From an uncultured Albidovulum sp. (GTDB lineage Bacteria; Pseudomonadota; Alphaproteobacteria; Rhodobacterales; Rhodobacteraceae), in the NCBI GenBank assembly GCA_913064775.1, contig CAJYAD010000009.1, forward strand, positions 1 through 64,000: a stretch of DNA of 64,000 nt, given 5' to 3'. Made by a program: the position numbers and the translations under genes. This document shows, piece by piece, positions 34,496 through 43,403 of the stretch. Position 1 is the first letter of the stretch; every line of letters starts with the position of its first letter. The notes under the pieces are model-generated. The model had not been told where the DNA came from, did no database searches, and saw only the letters and a program-made list of their open reading frames with translations.

Positions 34496-36029
34496 CCCTT
34501 GCAGCAACCCGTGCCGGGGGCCGCTGACGGACCCGGGGCGGGCGCTTTTCCTTGGGTGGATCGTCCTTGGCCGTCTTCTGCAACGGCAGCCACCCGGTCA
34601 GGGCGCCGGCGATCATCCATGTCACCGGGGTCAGCGTCGCATTCGGGATCATGTCGATCAGGTTGACCGTCAGCACCAGCGCAAGGCCCGCGGTGGCAGG
34701 CGAAAGCCCGGACCCCCTGCGCCTTATGGCGATCAGGAGGATCGGGACCGTCAGCAGACCGAAATTCGCGATATATCCCAGCCACCCGGAATCGCTCATG
34801 ATGATGATCCAGATCCCGTCGGTGACCGAAATGTCGCGCCCGTATTCCGAGTAGACGCGCCCCCGCCCCCAGCCGCCCCAGCCGGCGATCGGCTTTTCGC
34901 GCGCGTGCTGAAGCAGCCGATCCTCATTGACCAGGCGGAACTCCAGCGATCTGGCGCGCGACGGCGAATAGGCCTCTGCCGCGGCAACGAATTTGTTGAC
35001 CGGGATGACATCGGCATGGCGCAACGCGGGATAGGTCAGGATCACGGCCGCGACGACCGCCGCGGCACGCACCTGTCCGCGAGACGAGAAGAAGAGCGCG
35101 GCGGGCAGCAGCACGATCGCCTCGGAGAGCGCCCCGAGCGACTTCGACAGGATCAGCGTGCCAAGCAGCCAGGCCAGCGCGAACAGCCAGCGCGGCGATT
35201 GCCGGTCGTTTTCGGCGCGGAAGGTTCGCCACAAGGCCGCCGCGGCAAGGATCGCCATCGCGAAATACGCCGCCAGCCAAAGGCCGTGCTGAAGGAAGAC
35301 GACGGGACGGTAGCCGCCTTCGCGCATCGCCTGCGCGAATTGCTGCGCAAGAAATCCGTAGATCTTGCGCGCAAGCTGCGGGCTCATCCGGATTTCATAG
35401 AGCGCGGGCAGCGTGTAAAAGAGGCCCCAAAGGACCAATCCGATCAACAGGTACCTATGCGCGCGCGGGGTCGCGAGGTAGCGACGCGCCAGCAAGAACG
35501 GAAGCACCGAAACCAGCGAGGTCAGGGCGAAGGAAAACGCATCGTAAAGCTTCAGCCCGGGCAGCACGCGCGGGCCGATTTCAACAGGCTGAAAATTCGT
35601 CATGACCGAGATGAACGGAGTCACGAACAGCAGCACCAGAAGCATATTGCTGATCCGGCTCTGGCCCGTCTTGGTGGTCTCGTCGATCCCGGCGTCTGGC
35701 GTTCGCCCCTGACGCCGCGCCAGGGTCTCGCGCTGACGCGTGAACGGGGTCCGGCCGGCGCGATTTCCGGCCGCGGCGGCCCCCGGGGCCAAACTGCGCT
35801 CCAGCGGGGCGGGCACCAGCATCGTCATGATCAGCGCGGCAAGGGCTGGAACCAGCGTCTTGTCGAATGTCGGCAGCACCGGCAGGTTGATCCCCACCCC
35901 GAAGGGCAGCAGCAGATACCCCCCCAGGATCGACGCGATCAGCGCCCGGTCGCGCGGCAGCCTACGGTAGAGGAAAAACACCACGAGCGGCCACAGGAAG
36001 AGCGCGACGTAGGAAAATGTATTCGGCAT
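34485..36029 (-). CDS. Wzy/O-antigen ligase-like membrane protein
   Basis: A 514-residue multi-spanning protein with about 11-12 hydrophobic helices. It has a large polar loop near the C-terminal third containing NEDRLLQHAREKPIAGWGGWGRGR, which resembles the Wzy_C/O-antigen ligase loop with its conserved Arg and the 'PIxGWG' feature. A long cytoplasmic insertion (about residues 72-125) is Arg/Ala-rich. This is the only polymerase or ligase candidate in the window, so it probably joins repeat units in the periplasm. The ATG at 36029 is chosen because the preceding 72 codons of open frame look non-coding. Confidence 0.82.
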   Translation of the reverse strand: MPNTFSYVALFLWPLVVFFLYRRLPRDRALIASILGGYLLLPFGVGINLPVLPTFDKTLVPALAALIMTMLVPAPLERSLAPGAAAAGNRAGRTPFTRQRETLARRQGRTPDAGIDETTKTGQSRISNMLLVLLFVTPFISVMTNFQPVEIGPRVLPGLKLYDAFSFALTSLVSVLPFLLARRYLATPRAHRYLLIGLVLWGLFYTLPALYEIRMSPQLARKIYGFLAQQFAQAMREGGYRPVVFLQHGLWLAAYFAMAILAAAALWRTFRAENDRQSPRWLFALAWLLGTLILSKSLGALSEAIVLLPAALFFSSRGQVRAAAVVAAVILTYPALRHADVIPVNKFVAAAEAYSPSRARSLEFRLVNEDRLLQHAREKPIAGWGGWGRGRVYSEYGRDISVTDGIWIIIMSDSGWLGYIANFGLLTVPILLIAIRRRGSGLSPATAGLALVLTVNLIDMIPNATLTPVTWMIAGALTGWLPLQKTAKDDPPKEKRPPRVRQRPPARVAARVTA

Positions 36030-36204
36030 AAAATTTGCGCCTGCCTGTTTGGTCCAGCCTAGCCAGATTTTTCTAGCAGGCGCACCGCGTCTTGCCCACT
36101 GCGCAGTTACGCCCAAGCGGTCAAAGGGCTTACAAAAAAGCCCGGCGTATCCTATAGCGATGTTAGTCATTCTTATTGCCGCGGCAAGACGGGCCTTTTT
36201 TGAA

Positions 36205-37173
36205 ATGCGTTCTTCGGACCTGACCCTGACGGTCTCGATCATCAATTACCGGACGGGCGACATGACGCTGGCCTGCGTCCGGTCCGTGCTTGCCGATCTC
36301 GGCGAGATCCCCGCCCGCGTGGTCGTCGTCGACAACTGCTCGGGTGACGGTTCGGCAGATCAGATAGAGGCGTGGATTGCCGCGCAATCGCCTGCCGTCC
36401 CGGTCACGCTGGTGCGGTCAGAGACGAATTCCGGGTTCTCGGGCGGGCACAACCAGGGCATGGCGACGGCACCGGCGCAGTTCTACCTGATCCTCAATTC
36501 CGACGCGCTGATCCGGCCGGGCTTCTTCGCCGCCCTGCTGGACGCGGCCCGCGCCCATCCGGGGGCCGGCCTGCTGGCACCGCAGCTCGAATTCGACGAC
36601 GGAACCCGGCAGGTCAGCTGTTTTCGCTTTCCCTCGCCGGCCAGCGAATTGATCCGCGCGGCGGCCACCGGGGTGATCACGCGGCTGCTGGCGCGCTATG
36701 CTGTGCCGCTTTCGATGCCGCCCGCCCCCGAGCAGATCGGCTGGGCCAGCTTCGCCTGCATCCTGCTGCGCGGCGACATGGTGCAGGCGATCGGACCGAT
36801 GGATGAGGGCTACTTCCTGTATTTCGAGGATACCGAATATTGCCTGCGCGCCCGTCGCGCCGGCTGGCGCATCGCCTACATCCCCAAGGCGCGGGCCATC
36901 CATTTCCGCGGCGGCAGCGCCCCGGTCAAGGCGTTGGCGCGTGAACGCAAGCGCCTGCCGGCCTATTACTACGCCTCGCGCGCGCGCTTTCTACATCAGG
37001 CCCATGGCCGGGCCGGACTGTGGGCGGCCAATCTGCTGTGGCATCTGGGCCGCGGCATCGCATCTGCGCGCCGCCTTGCGGGCAAGGCCGTGCCCGCCAC
37101 CAATGACCTCGAGGCCCGCGACATCTGGATCAACGCATTCAACCCCACCGGCGACAGCGGCGCCACGAGATGA
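36205..37173 (+). CDS. Family 2 glycosyltransferase, rhamnosyltransferase-like
   Basis: A 322-residue cytoplasmic GT2 enzyme: TVSIINYRTGDMTLAC at the start, VVVDNCSGDGSAD, NSGFSGGHNQGM and YLILNSDALIRPG, with the later MDEGYFLYFEDTEYCLRARRAGW that typifies the WbbL-like rhamnosyltransferase subgroup. Those motifs are seen; donor specificity is an inference and dTDP-rhamnose genes are not in this window. The ATG at 36205 fits the domain boundary. The VirK-like gene starts five bases after its stop, so the two are co-transcribed. Confidence 0.92.
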   Translation: MRSSDLTLTVSIINYRTGDMTLACVRSVLADLGEIPARVVVVDNCSGDGSADQIEAWIAAQSPAVPVTLVRSETNSGFSGGHNQGMATAPAQFYLILNSDALIRPGFFAALLDAARAHPGAGLLAPQLEFDDGTRQVSCFRFPSPASELIRAAATGVITRLLARYAVPLSMPPAPEQIGWASFACILLRGDMVQAIGPMDEGYFLYFEDTEYCLRARRAGWRIAYIPKARAIHFRGGSAPVKALARERKRLPAYYYASRARFLHQAHGRAGLWAANLLWHLGRGIASARRLAGKAVPATNDLEARDIWINAFNPTGDSGATR

Positions 37174-37177
37174 GCCG

Positions 37178-38107
37178 ATGACCCCCCCTCCCGCGGCACC
37201 GCTTGCCCTGTGGCGCCTGTTGGCGGCCGTCTTCCCCGGCGGCTCGCGCACCGCCTGGAAACTGCGGCTGCGCGGTTTTGCCATCGGCCTGCGCCACCGC
37301 CGCCTGCTGGGGCGCATCGTCAACGCGCCCGCCGGTGGCGCGATGCACCGGCTGATGTCCGAACGCCCCGAAATGCTGGGCGCGCTGGTCTGGCCCTATC
37401 TTTCCGCCAGTTGGGACGCGCACGAACGCCTGCGCCGCATCGCCGGGCATTCCGAGGAAATCGACCGCCTCGGCCCGCCCTATTCCTTCTCGATCCATGA
37501 GCGGCTGACCCTGGCCCACATCGGGCGCCAGGATCTCGAGGCCACGCTTGTCCTCGACCAGCCGCGCTGGTTCCTGCGCGAGGGCGGGCTGGTGCTCAAT
37601 CTCTTCCTCGGCAATTTCCGCGCCTTTTGCCTGGCGTTCTCGCTGATCCGCGAGGGTGATGAGCTGATCGCGGTGATCGGCGGTCTTCAGGGCCGCAACC
37701 GCGAGGGCGTTCTGGACATCTACCGCGACCTGACCAAGGAGATGCACGGCCTGCGTCCGCGCGACCTGCTGATAGAGGCCTTCCGCATGCTTTGCCGCGA
37801 GATGGGCGTGACCCGGATCGAAGCCGTCGCGGATGCCTGCCGCCACCATCACCACCCCTATTTCAAGGGCAAGAAATCCGACAGCCATCAGGATTACGAT
37901 GCGGTCTGGGAGGACCGTGGCGGCATCCGGCTGGGCCAGTGCTTCTTCGAGGTGCCGCTTGCCCCCGAGCGCCGCGATCTGGAGACGGTGAAGCCCAAGA
38001 AGCGCCCGATGTATCGCCGCCGCTTCGACTTCCTCGACGCGCTGGAGGCAGAGCTGTCGGCGCGCCTGCCCCAGTTGCGGCCCGAGCCGGCGGCCGAGGC
38101 CGAATAG
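37178..38107 (+). CDS. VirK/YbjX family protein (DUF535)
   Basis: A 309-residue protein of the VirK/YbjX family. The family core is visible as DRLGPPYSFSIHERLT, REGGLVLNLFLGNF, IGGLQGRN and HHHHPYFKGKKSDSHQDYDAVW. Relatives affect surface structures and resistance to host peptides in enterobacteria, but no biochemical activity is known. It directly follows a glycosyltransferase gene with five bases between them, tying it to the polysaccharide locus. It converges with the sulfotransferase gene. Confidence 0.88.
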   Translation: MTPPPAAPLALWRLLAAVFPGGSRTAWKLRLRGFAIGLRHRRLLGRIVNAPAGGAMHRLMSERPEMLGALVWPYLSASWDAHERLRRIAGHSEEIDRLGPPYSFSIHERLTLAHIGRQDLEATLVLDQPRWFLREGGLVLNLFLGNFRAFCLAFSLIREGDELIAVIGGLQGRNREGVLDIYRDLTKEMHGLRPRDLLIEAFRMLCREMGVTRIEAVADACRHHHHPYFKGKKSDSHQDYDAVWEDRGGIRLGQCFFEVPLAPERRDLETVKPKKRPMYRRRFDFLDALEAELSARLPQLRPEPAAEAE

Positions 38108-38110
38108 GCC

Positions 38111-38953
38111 CTAGCCGGCGCCCTCTTGCCCCCCGTCCTGCCTGCCTTCCTGCCCGTGCGCCGCCGCGCGCAGGAGGTCCTCGTGATGGGTGCCGCGCAC
38201 CGCCGCGAGGCAATCATCGAAATTCTCGATCACCTCGGTGATCGGCTGGGTGATGATCTTGCGCATCCGCGTCTGCGGGTGGATCGGCGTCACCCCGAGA
38301 AACGCGAAGGCGTCGTGCATGATCCCCGCGCGCGTCGCCTCGTCGCGGTAAAGCTCTTCATACCGGATGACATATTTCGCCGCGTCCGGCAGGCGTTCGA
38401 TCAGCGCTTCAAGGCTGGCGTTCTCGGTCTCGATCGCGCGCAGCAGGCCCGCGATCTGGGCCGGGTCGATGGTCAGGCCGCGGCTGCCACGGTCGTCGCC
38501 TTCCCCGACCTTGACGACCCCGGTCGCCCCCAGCCGCGCGTTCGACACCATCCGGTCCACGACATTGCGCCGCACCAGCGCGATCACCTTCATCCCGGGC
38601 CGGTGCAGGATACGTTCGGAAATGCCGTAGCGCTCAAAATTAAGCGAGAATTCCTTGACCCCGATCGTGTGCACCGCGCCCAGACGCTTCACCTCGCCCG
38701 GCTTGCCTTCGCGCCGCTTGCGCAGGTTGCGCTCGGCGTTGGCGGCGCCGCGCAGAAGGCGCGAGGTCAGGATCCATTGCAAAAACGCCTCGTCCGAGCG
38801 CCACAGGAAGGGGACCTTGTTCTTGAGCTTGCGCATCTTGGTCCAGTGGCCCAGCACCTCGCCGTAATTCAGCACCTCGGCGCTTTGGTTGAGCATGTCG
38901 CACAGCGTGTTGCTGCCGCTGCGGCCAAGGGTCAGGACGATGTGATTGCGCAT
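38111..38953 (-). CDS. Sulfotransferase family protein
   Basis: A 280-residue protein starting HIVLTLGRSGSNTLCDML, which matches the PAPS 5'-phosphosulfate-binding loop, with a second motif LVRRNVVDRMVSNARL matching the 3'-phosphate-binding region. Together they support sulfuryl transfer from PAPS. It is the last gene of a three-gene operon with two glycosyltransferases; its start overlaps the preceding stop by 22 bases. It probably sulfates the polysaccharide or a glycolipid. The C-terminal tail (Gly/Gln-rich) is not conserved. Confidence 0.82.
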   Translation of the reverse strand: MRNHIVLTLGRSGSNTLCDMLNQSAEVLNYGEVLGHWTKMRKLKNKVPFLWRSDEAFLQWILTSRLLRGAANAERNLRKRREGKPGEVKRLGAVHTIGVKEFSLNFERYGISERILHRPGMKVIALVRRNVVDRMVSNARLGATGVVKVGEGDDRGSRGLTIDPAQIAGLLRAIETENASLEALIERLPDAAKYVIRYEELYRDEATRAGIMHDAFAFLGVTPIHPQTRMRKIITQPITEVIENFDDCLAAVRGTHHEDLLRAAAHGQEGRQDGGQEGAG

Positions 38954-40257
38954 CGCTCCCCTTCCCCGGCCTCGGCGAAGGCACGCGCCAGCTTGGCCGC
39001 CTCGGTGCCAACGTCGAATTCCGCCACCACTTTCGCGCGCCCCGCCGCCCCCATGCGGGCGCGTAGATCGGCGTCGGCCAGAAGCCGGCCCAGACGCTCG
39101 GTCAGCGTCGCCAGATCGCCCGGCGGCGTGACGAAACCCGACACCCCGTCCTCGACCAGTTCAGGCACCCCGGCGACGCGGCTCGCGATCACCGGAAGGG
39201 TGGCGGCCATCGCCTCCATCAGCACCACCGGCACCCCCTCGGCAAAGCTTGGCAGTACCAGCATGTCCGAGCGCGACAATTCCTGCGCGACCGCGTGCTG
39301 CGGCTGGTAGCCCAGGAAATCCACCCGGCCGGCTAGGCCCAAAGCCCGTGCCTCGGCCTCCAGCGCGGCGCGGTCGGGGCCGTCGCCGACGATCGCCAGC
39401 CGCGCACCCGGGTGATCGCCCGCCTGCGCCGCGAAGGCACGCAACAAGAGCGGCGCGCCCTTGACCGCCGCCAGCCGCCCCACGAACAGCACCCGCGGCC
39501 CCGGCGCTTGCGTCTCAGCCTTGCGGTAATTGGCCGGCGTCACCCCGCAATGGATGATCTTCAGCCGGTCCCAATGCGACTGATCCGAGAACAACATCGC
39601 CTGACTGCGGGCGAAATGGCTGATGCAGGCGACGAAGCGCGCGCGCGCGATCTTCTGGTCCAGCCGCCACCAATGGGCCTCAAAGAAGATCGCCGGGCCG
39701 TGCAGGGTGAAACTGTAGGGAATGCCCGACATCTCGCTTGCGATCATCGTCAGCGAGCAGCTGGAATTGCCGAAATGATTGTGGATGTGGCGCACGCCCC
39801 GGGCGCGCAGATGCTGCACCAGCACCGCCGCCTCGAGGAAATAGAAGATCTGCCAGGCCAGCGCGCGGGTCCCGGGCGGGCGCGTGCGCAGCGCCAGCTT
39901 CAGCGCCGAGAGCCAGCGGCGGGGCGCGCGCCGCAGCACCGCGACATGGGCCGCGGCCAGACGCAGCGGGCGCTTTGCCGCTTCCACGACGTAAAACGTG
40001 CGGGCACTTTCGTCAGCTTGAGTAGCGCCCACCACAGTGTCTGCTGGGGGCCTACGTGCTGCACAGGTCTCGATCCTCACACCTAAAGAGCGGAGCGCCT
40101 CGATCTCTCGCTGGATGAAGGTATGTGACACCTTGGGGTATTCACCGGTCATGTAGGCAACTGTGCCTATTTCATAGTCCGTCGACATCCCAGAAAATCC
40201 AATGAATTCTGAGGTCGGCGGACTGCTACCCCGAAATTTGTTCAAAATACGTCGCAT
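38932..40257 (-). CDS. Family 4 glycosyltransferase
   Basis: A 441-residue GT-B retaining transferase. The N-terminal half has YMTGEYPKVSHTFIQREI and HIHNHFGNSS; the C-terminal half has the donor-binding pattern RVLFVGRLAAVKG, LAIVGDGPDR and PSFAEGVPVVLMEAMA with the conserved E-x7-E. The ATG at 40257 overlaps the stop of the upstream glycosyltransferase (ATGA). An internal ATG at 40188 fits the family boundary better, so the start is uncertain. The first roughly 240 bases of the gene are clearly poorer in GC than the rest, so a composition break falls inside it near 40015. Confidence 0.9.
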   Translation of the reverse strand: MRRILNKFRGSSPPTSEFIGFSGMSTDYEIGTVAYMTGEYPKVSHTFIQREIEALRSLGVRIETCAARRPPADTVVGATQADESARTFYVVEAAKRPLRLAAAHVAVLRRAPRRWLSALKLALRTRPPGTRALAWQIFYFLEAAVLVQHLRARGVRHIHNHFGNSSCSLTMIASEMSGIPYSFTLHGPAIFFEAHWWRLDQKIARARFVACISHFARSQAMLFSDQSHWDRLKIIHCGVTPANYRKAETQAPGPRVLFVGRLAAVKGAPLLLRAFAAQAGDHPGARLAIVGDGPDRAALEAEARALGLAGRVDFLGYQPQHAVAQELSRSDMLVLPSFAEGVPVVLMEAMAATLPVIASRVAGVPELVEDGVSGFVTPPGDLATLTERLGRLLADADLRARMGAAGRAKVVAEFDVGTEAAKLARAFAEAGEGERCAITSS

Positions 40258-41129
40258 CACCGGCCACGACTCCAGCTTCCGCCGGCGGGCCTGAGACGCA
40301 CAGCAGCAGTAACCGAAGCATATACTAGGAACCCGACCGGCATCGCAATCGCCAGACGGATCAATTGAGCAAGGGTGAGGCGCGCCTTACCCTCGTCGAC
40401 ACGCAAATCTGGGTAAAGCCTATAGACTTCCGCAACCCCTGCGTCTTGGCGACGCCGAACCTTCACAAGATTGCGCCAGCCTTCTACCATGGGCCAATAG
40501 TAGGTCGCTGGTAGCTCGACGCGCTCGGCGGGACAGAAATTCAGTCGAACAAAGGTATCGTCGGATATGATCTCTGGAAAATCGCCCCAGCGTGCCCGCC
40601 CCGATCGATTTACAGCGAAAAAGCCTGCTCCAACCGCTCCTCCCTCTACGAAAGGTAGCTTCCGCCAGAACGCAGCATAGGCACGAGTTAGTCGGCTTCG
40701 CGCTCTTACGACGGCAAGCGTACCTGTTGCGTAGGTTGCCACGTTACTGTCCAGAGCGCGGCGCACCTGTCCTATCATCGCCGGTTCGCAGGTCACATCG
40801 GCGTCAAGATATACCCGGATCTCTGCCTCGGCCACGGAGTCAGCGCGGTTCAGAGCACCAATTTTTCCGGGGGCGGGACTTGACAGGCAGCTCAGCTGCC
40901 AGCCGCGTGCTTCGGCACAACCAGAATAGCGGTGCGCGATGTCCACTGTCGAATCCGTGCAAGCATTTGCAGATACAATAATCTGCAAACGGCCTGCCGC
41001 CTCGTCTTGGCACATCAATGAATCAAGACAACGGCCCAGCCAAGTCTCCTCGTTATTGGCGGGTATAATGACGGCAACGTCGAATGGGCAGGGCATCAAG
41101 AGGCTTTTGGTTAAGTAAGGTTCGGTCAT
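40257..41129 (-). CDS. Family 2 glycosyltransferase in low-GC segment
   Basis: A 290-residue GT2: DVAVIIPANNEETWLGRCL, IVSANACTDST and RVYLDADVTCEP are the core motifs. DDTFVRLNF is the acceptor-side acidic motif. A hydrophobic segment near the C-terminus (about 262-282) suggests membrane attachment. Its GC content is about 55-58% by eye against about 67% for neighbours, with more A/T-ending codons, suggesting recent acquisition. It is first in an operon with the GT4 and sulfotransferase genes. Confidence 0.9.
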   Translation of the reverse strand: MTEPYLTKSLLMPCPFDVAVIIPANNEETWLGRCLDSLMCQDEAAGRLQIIVSANACTDSTVDIAHRYSGCAEARGWQLSCLSSPAPGKIGALNRADSVAEAEIRVYLDADVTCEPAMIGQVRRALDSNVATYATGTLAVVRARSRLTRAYAAFWRKLPFVEGGAVGAGFFAVNRSGRARWGDFPEIISDDTFVRLNFCPAERVELPATYYWPMVEGWRNLVKVRRRQDAGVAEVYRLYPDLRVDEGKARLTLAQLIRLAIAMPVGFLVYASVTAAVRLRPAGGSWSRGR

Positions 41130-41231
41130 TTTTCTCAGATTTTCCTAGCGTTCTCAAGGGTCAAAAAATCAGTAACTATACTCTACATAAGGAAAAGTTC
41201 GTTAGTTGCAGCGGTCCTGTCGGTTGGCAAC
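41130..41231. promoter_or_regulatory. AT-rich divergent promoter between glycosyltransferase genes
   Basis: This 102-base gap is among the most AT-rich stretches of the window and separates two divergent genes, so it should hold both promoters. It is part of the low-GC segment at about 40.0-41.35 kb. Confidence 0.5.
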
Positions 41232-42071
41232 ATGGACAAGTCTCGGCTCTTAGTCCACAAAATAGGCAAGAAAAAAGAACCGGGAAGACCACAGCTGCGA
41301 GGAAAATCCAAATTGATCGAAGCGCCGGATCAAATTGAAAACTTGAGGGTGAATGTCCCGACGCAGGCCGCGCTTCTGTCCGACCTTCGGGCGCGCTTCG
41401 CCACGGGCCGCGGGTTCGCGGTGGCGACCGTGAACCTCGACCATCTGGTCAAGCTGCGCCGCGATGCCGGCTTTCGCGCCGCCTATGCGGCCCAGACCCA
41501 TGTGGTGGCCGACGGCAACCCGATCGTCTGGCTGCAGCGCCTTGCCGGGAAGCCGGTCGAACTGGTGCCCGGCTCGGACCTGATCGACCCGCTGATGGAC
41601 CTGGCGGCGCAGGCCGGCGTCGGCGTGGGCTTTCTCGGCTCGACCGAGGCGGTTCTGGCGCGGGCGGCCGAGCAGCTGGAGGCCCGGCATCCGGGGCTGT
41701 CGGTGGTCGCGCGGATCGCGCCGCCGCTCGGCTTCGACCCCACCGGCCCCGAGGCCGATCGCATGATCGACGAGATCGCCGCCTCGGGCGCGCGGCTATG
41801 CCTTCTGGCGCTCGGCGCGCCCAAGCAAGAGGTGCTGGCTGCCCGCGGATACGCGCGCCAGCCACATCTGGGGTTCGTCTCGATCGGGGCGGGGCTTGAT
41901 TTCATCGCCGGTACGCAAAAGCGCGCGCCGCGCTGGGTGCGCCGGATCGCGATGGAATGGCTGTGGCGGATGCTGACGGATTGGAAGCGTCTGGCGGCGC
42001 GCTACCGCGATTGCGGGCTGATCTTGCCCGGCCTCGCGATCCGGGCGCTGCGCCAGCGCGGCAAGCGCTGA
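41232..42071 (+). CDS. WecG/TagA/CpsF family glycosyltransferase
   Basis: A 279-residue transferase of the GT26 family, which adds ManNAc-type or uronic sugars to a lipid-linked acceptor. The core motifs are AVATVNLDHLVKLRRD, VVADGNPIVWL, GFLGSTE and LCLLALGAPKQEVLAARG. The first 27 residues are a Lys/Arg-rich tail without family similarity and of low GC. A TTG at 41313 has a better ribosome site (GAGGA nine bases before it) than the ATG at 41232, so the true protein may begin there. Composition changes from AT-rich to GC-rich near 41345, inside the gene. Confidence 0.9.
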   Translation: MDKSRLLVHKIGKKKEPGRPQLRGKSKLIEAPDQIENLRVNVPTQAALLSDLRARFATGRGFAVATVNLDHLVKLRRDAGFRAAYAAQTHVVADGNPIVWLQRLAGKPVELVPGSDLIDPLMDLAAQAGVGVGFLGSTEAVLARAAEQLEARHPGLSVVARIAPPLGFDPTGPEADRMIDEIAASGARLCLLALGAPKQEVLAARGYARQPHLGFVSIGAGLDFIAGTQKRAPRWVRRIAMEWLWRMLTDWKRLAARYRDCGLILPGLAIRALRQRGKR

Positions 42072-42222
42072 TCCCCGGGACCGCCGGTTTGCCAAAGGGC
42101 GCCGCCCGTCCGAATAGCTTGATCGATGCCCAAGAACGCGTCAACAAGTTGTAGAACGCTTTCTACCCGGAAAATTTCAGCCAGATATTCAGGCTGACCG
42201 CACCAGAGGTTTCGTCTGCCCC

Positions 42223-42831
42223 ATGTACAGGGTCTTTGCCGCAGGTATCGCCTTACTGGCACTGGCCGCTCTGGTGGCGCAGTTTCTCGTATCCAGCAAA
42301 CTGATGGGATCGCCCGGTTGGGGTGACGTCTTGTGGCGGATGGCCGGGTATTTCACCATTCTGACCAATGTTCTGGTCACGATCACTTTCGCCCTGAAGG
42401 CCCTGTCCGGGTGGCGGATCGGGACCGCCTGGAGCAGTGGGTTGACCCTTTGGATCCTTGTGGTGGGGGCGGTCTATCATGCGGTGCTGGCGGCGCTTTG
42501 GCAGCCAACGGGACTGGCGTGGTGGGCCGATCAAGGGTTGCACACGGCTGTTCCCCTGCTGGTTCTGGCCTGGTGGCTATGGCTGGCCGACAAGCGGGGG
42601 CTGCGGCCTCGGGATGCCATTTTGTGGCTGATCTGGCCCGCAGCCTATTGCGCCTATGCCTTGATCCGGGGGGCGGTCAGCGGCTTCTATCCCTATCCGT
42701 TCCTTGATGTTGCAACGCTTGGCGCCGCGACGGTCGCGGCGAACGCAGGCGGGCTCATCCTGGCCTTCGCCGGGGGCGGGCTGGCGCTCGTGGCGCTGGC
42801 GCGGCGCTTCGATCATGGCTGGCAGTCCTGA
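42223..42831 (+). CDS. Pr6Pr-family membrane protein
   Basis: A 202-residue protein with about six membrane helices. The family pattern is visible in FTILTNVLVTITF, WSSGLTLWILVVGAVYH, WWADQGLHTAVPLLVL and YPYPFLDV. The family is defined by helices and sequence only; no function is known. It is separated from the WecG-like gene by 150 bases and followed by a hairpin, so it appears monocistronic. A link to polysaccharide synthesis is by position only. Confidence 0.85.
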   Translation: MYRVFAAGIALLALAALVAQFLVSSKLMGSPGWGDVLWRMAGYFTILTNVLVTITFALKALSGWRIGTAWSSGLTLWILVVGAVYHAVLAALWQPTGLAWWADQGLHTAVPLLVLAWWLWLADKRGLRPRDAILWLIWPAAYCAYALIRGAVSGFYPYPFLDVATLGAATVAANAGGLILAFAGGGLALVALARRFDHGWQS

Positions 42832-42862
42832 TCCGGCGGCACGGGTCGGAAGAATTGTCTGC

Positions 42863-42897
42863 GACACCCACCTCCTGCAGGACAGGTGGTGTCATTG
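42863..42897 (+). terminator. Hairpin after Pr6Pr gene
   Basis: GACACCCACCT (42863-42873) pairs with AGGTGGTGTC (42884-42893) with a single bulge and a 10-base loop, 32 bases past the stop codon. The T-tract is weak. Confidence 0.5.
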
Positions 42898-43114
42898 AAG
42901 GTCGCTTTTGAGCGCAACGGCCTCAAGTTGCCTTTCGTCACCAGGGATCGAAGATCGGCAAATCGGCCAGATTTCACGGATCACCGAAAATCTGGCCGAT
43001 TGGCCCGAATTTGTCCGCCGATGCCCGTTGGTGGCGCATTGCCTTTCAATACCCGATTGGCAGGAACCCGCGCAACGCATTCGCGCCCCATTCTCTCCGA
43101 AGAATTGCCTTGAT

Positions 43115-43138
43115 ATTGGTTAATCATTGTTAACCAAT
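43115..43138. promoter_or_regulatory. 24-bp inverted repeat, probable operator
   Basis: ATTGGTTAA and TTAACCAAT are perfect inverted arms around the 6-base spacer TCATTG, 31 bases before the ATG at 43170. The TTAA-N6-TTAA core resembles the CtrA site (TTAA-N7-TTAA) but is one base short. Its length and symmetry make chance unlikely in GC-rich DNA. Confidence 0.5.
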
Positions 43139-43169
43139 TCCTTGGATGCATCCGCGAGGCCCCTCTGTC

Positions 43170-43403
43170 ATGAGCGATATGATCCCGCCGCGCTCTTCCC
43201 CGATCCCGGCCGATATCTATGGCACGTCCAAGGGTCTGTTCTACCTGTTGGGGGTGCGGCCCGACGCGGAAACCACGCCCCTGCCAGCGCGCCAGGCGCC
43301 GACCCCGGGGCCAGAGACGGCCCCCTCCGGGCCTGCTCTTCCGGCGGCGACCGCAATCCTCGCGCAGGTCCAGATGGCCGATATGTTCTGCTTTCGCGGC
43401 TAG
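43170..43403 (+). CDS. Small hypothetical protein
   Basis: A 77-residue frame beginning MSDMIPPRSSPIPADIYG, Pro/Ala-rich and without a family I recognise, ending MADMFCFRG. It follows the inverted repeat at 43115-43138, which supports expression. An in-frame ATG at 43146 is possible. Its last four bases overlap the end of the convergent glycosyltransferase gene. There is no strong ribosome site, so confidence is limited. Confidence 0.4.
   Translation: MSDMIPPRSSPIPADIYGTSKGLFYLLGVRPDAETTPLPARQAPTPGPETAPSGPALPAATAILAQVQMADMFCFRG

Larger units (their letters stand above)
42832..43169. other. Intergenic region with hairpin and large inverted repeat
   Basis: No recognised gene. It holds a terminator-like hairpin at 42863-42893 (after the Pr6Pr gene) and a 24-base inverted repeat at 43115-43138 upstream of a small frame at 43170. 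Confidence 0.5.

Noticed and set aside
34404-36062. A 552-residue plus-strand frame opposite the Wzy-like gene
   Set aside because: Arg/Gln/Asp-rich without hydrophobic segments; the opposite strand encodes a multi-helix membrane protein.
40015-41345. A mobile element as the cause of the low-GC segment
   Set aside because: No transposase, terminal inverted repeats or target duplications are visible at the edges; recombination within genes fits better.
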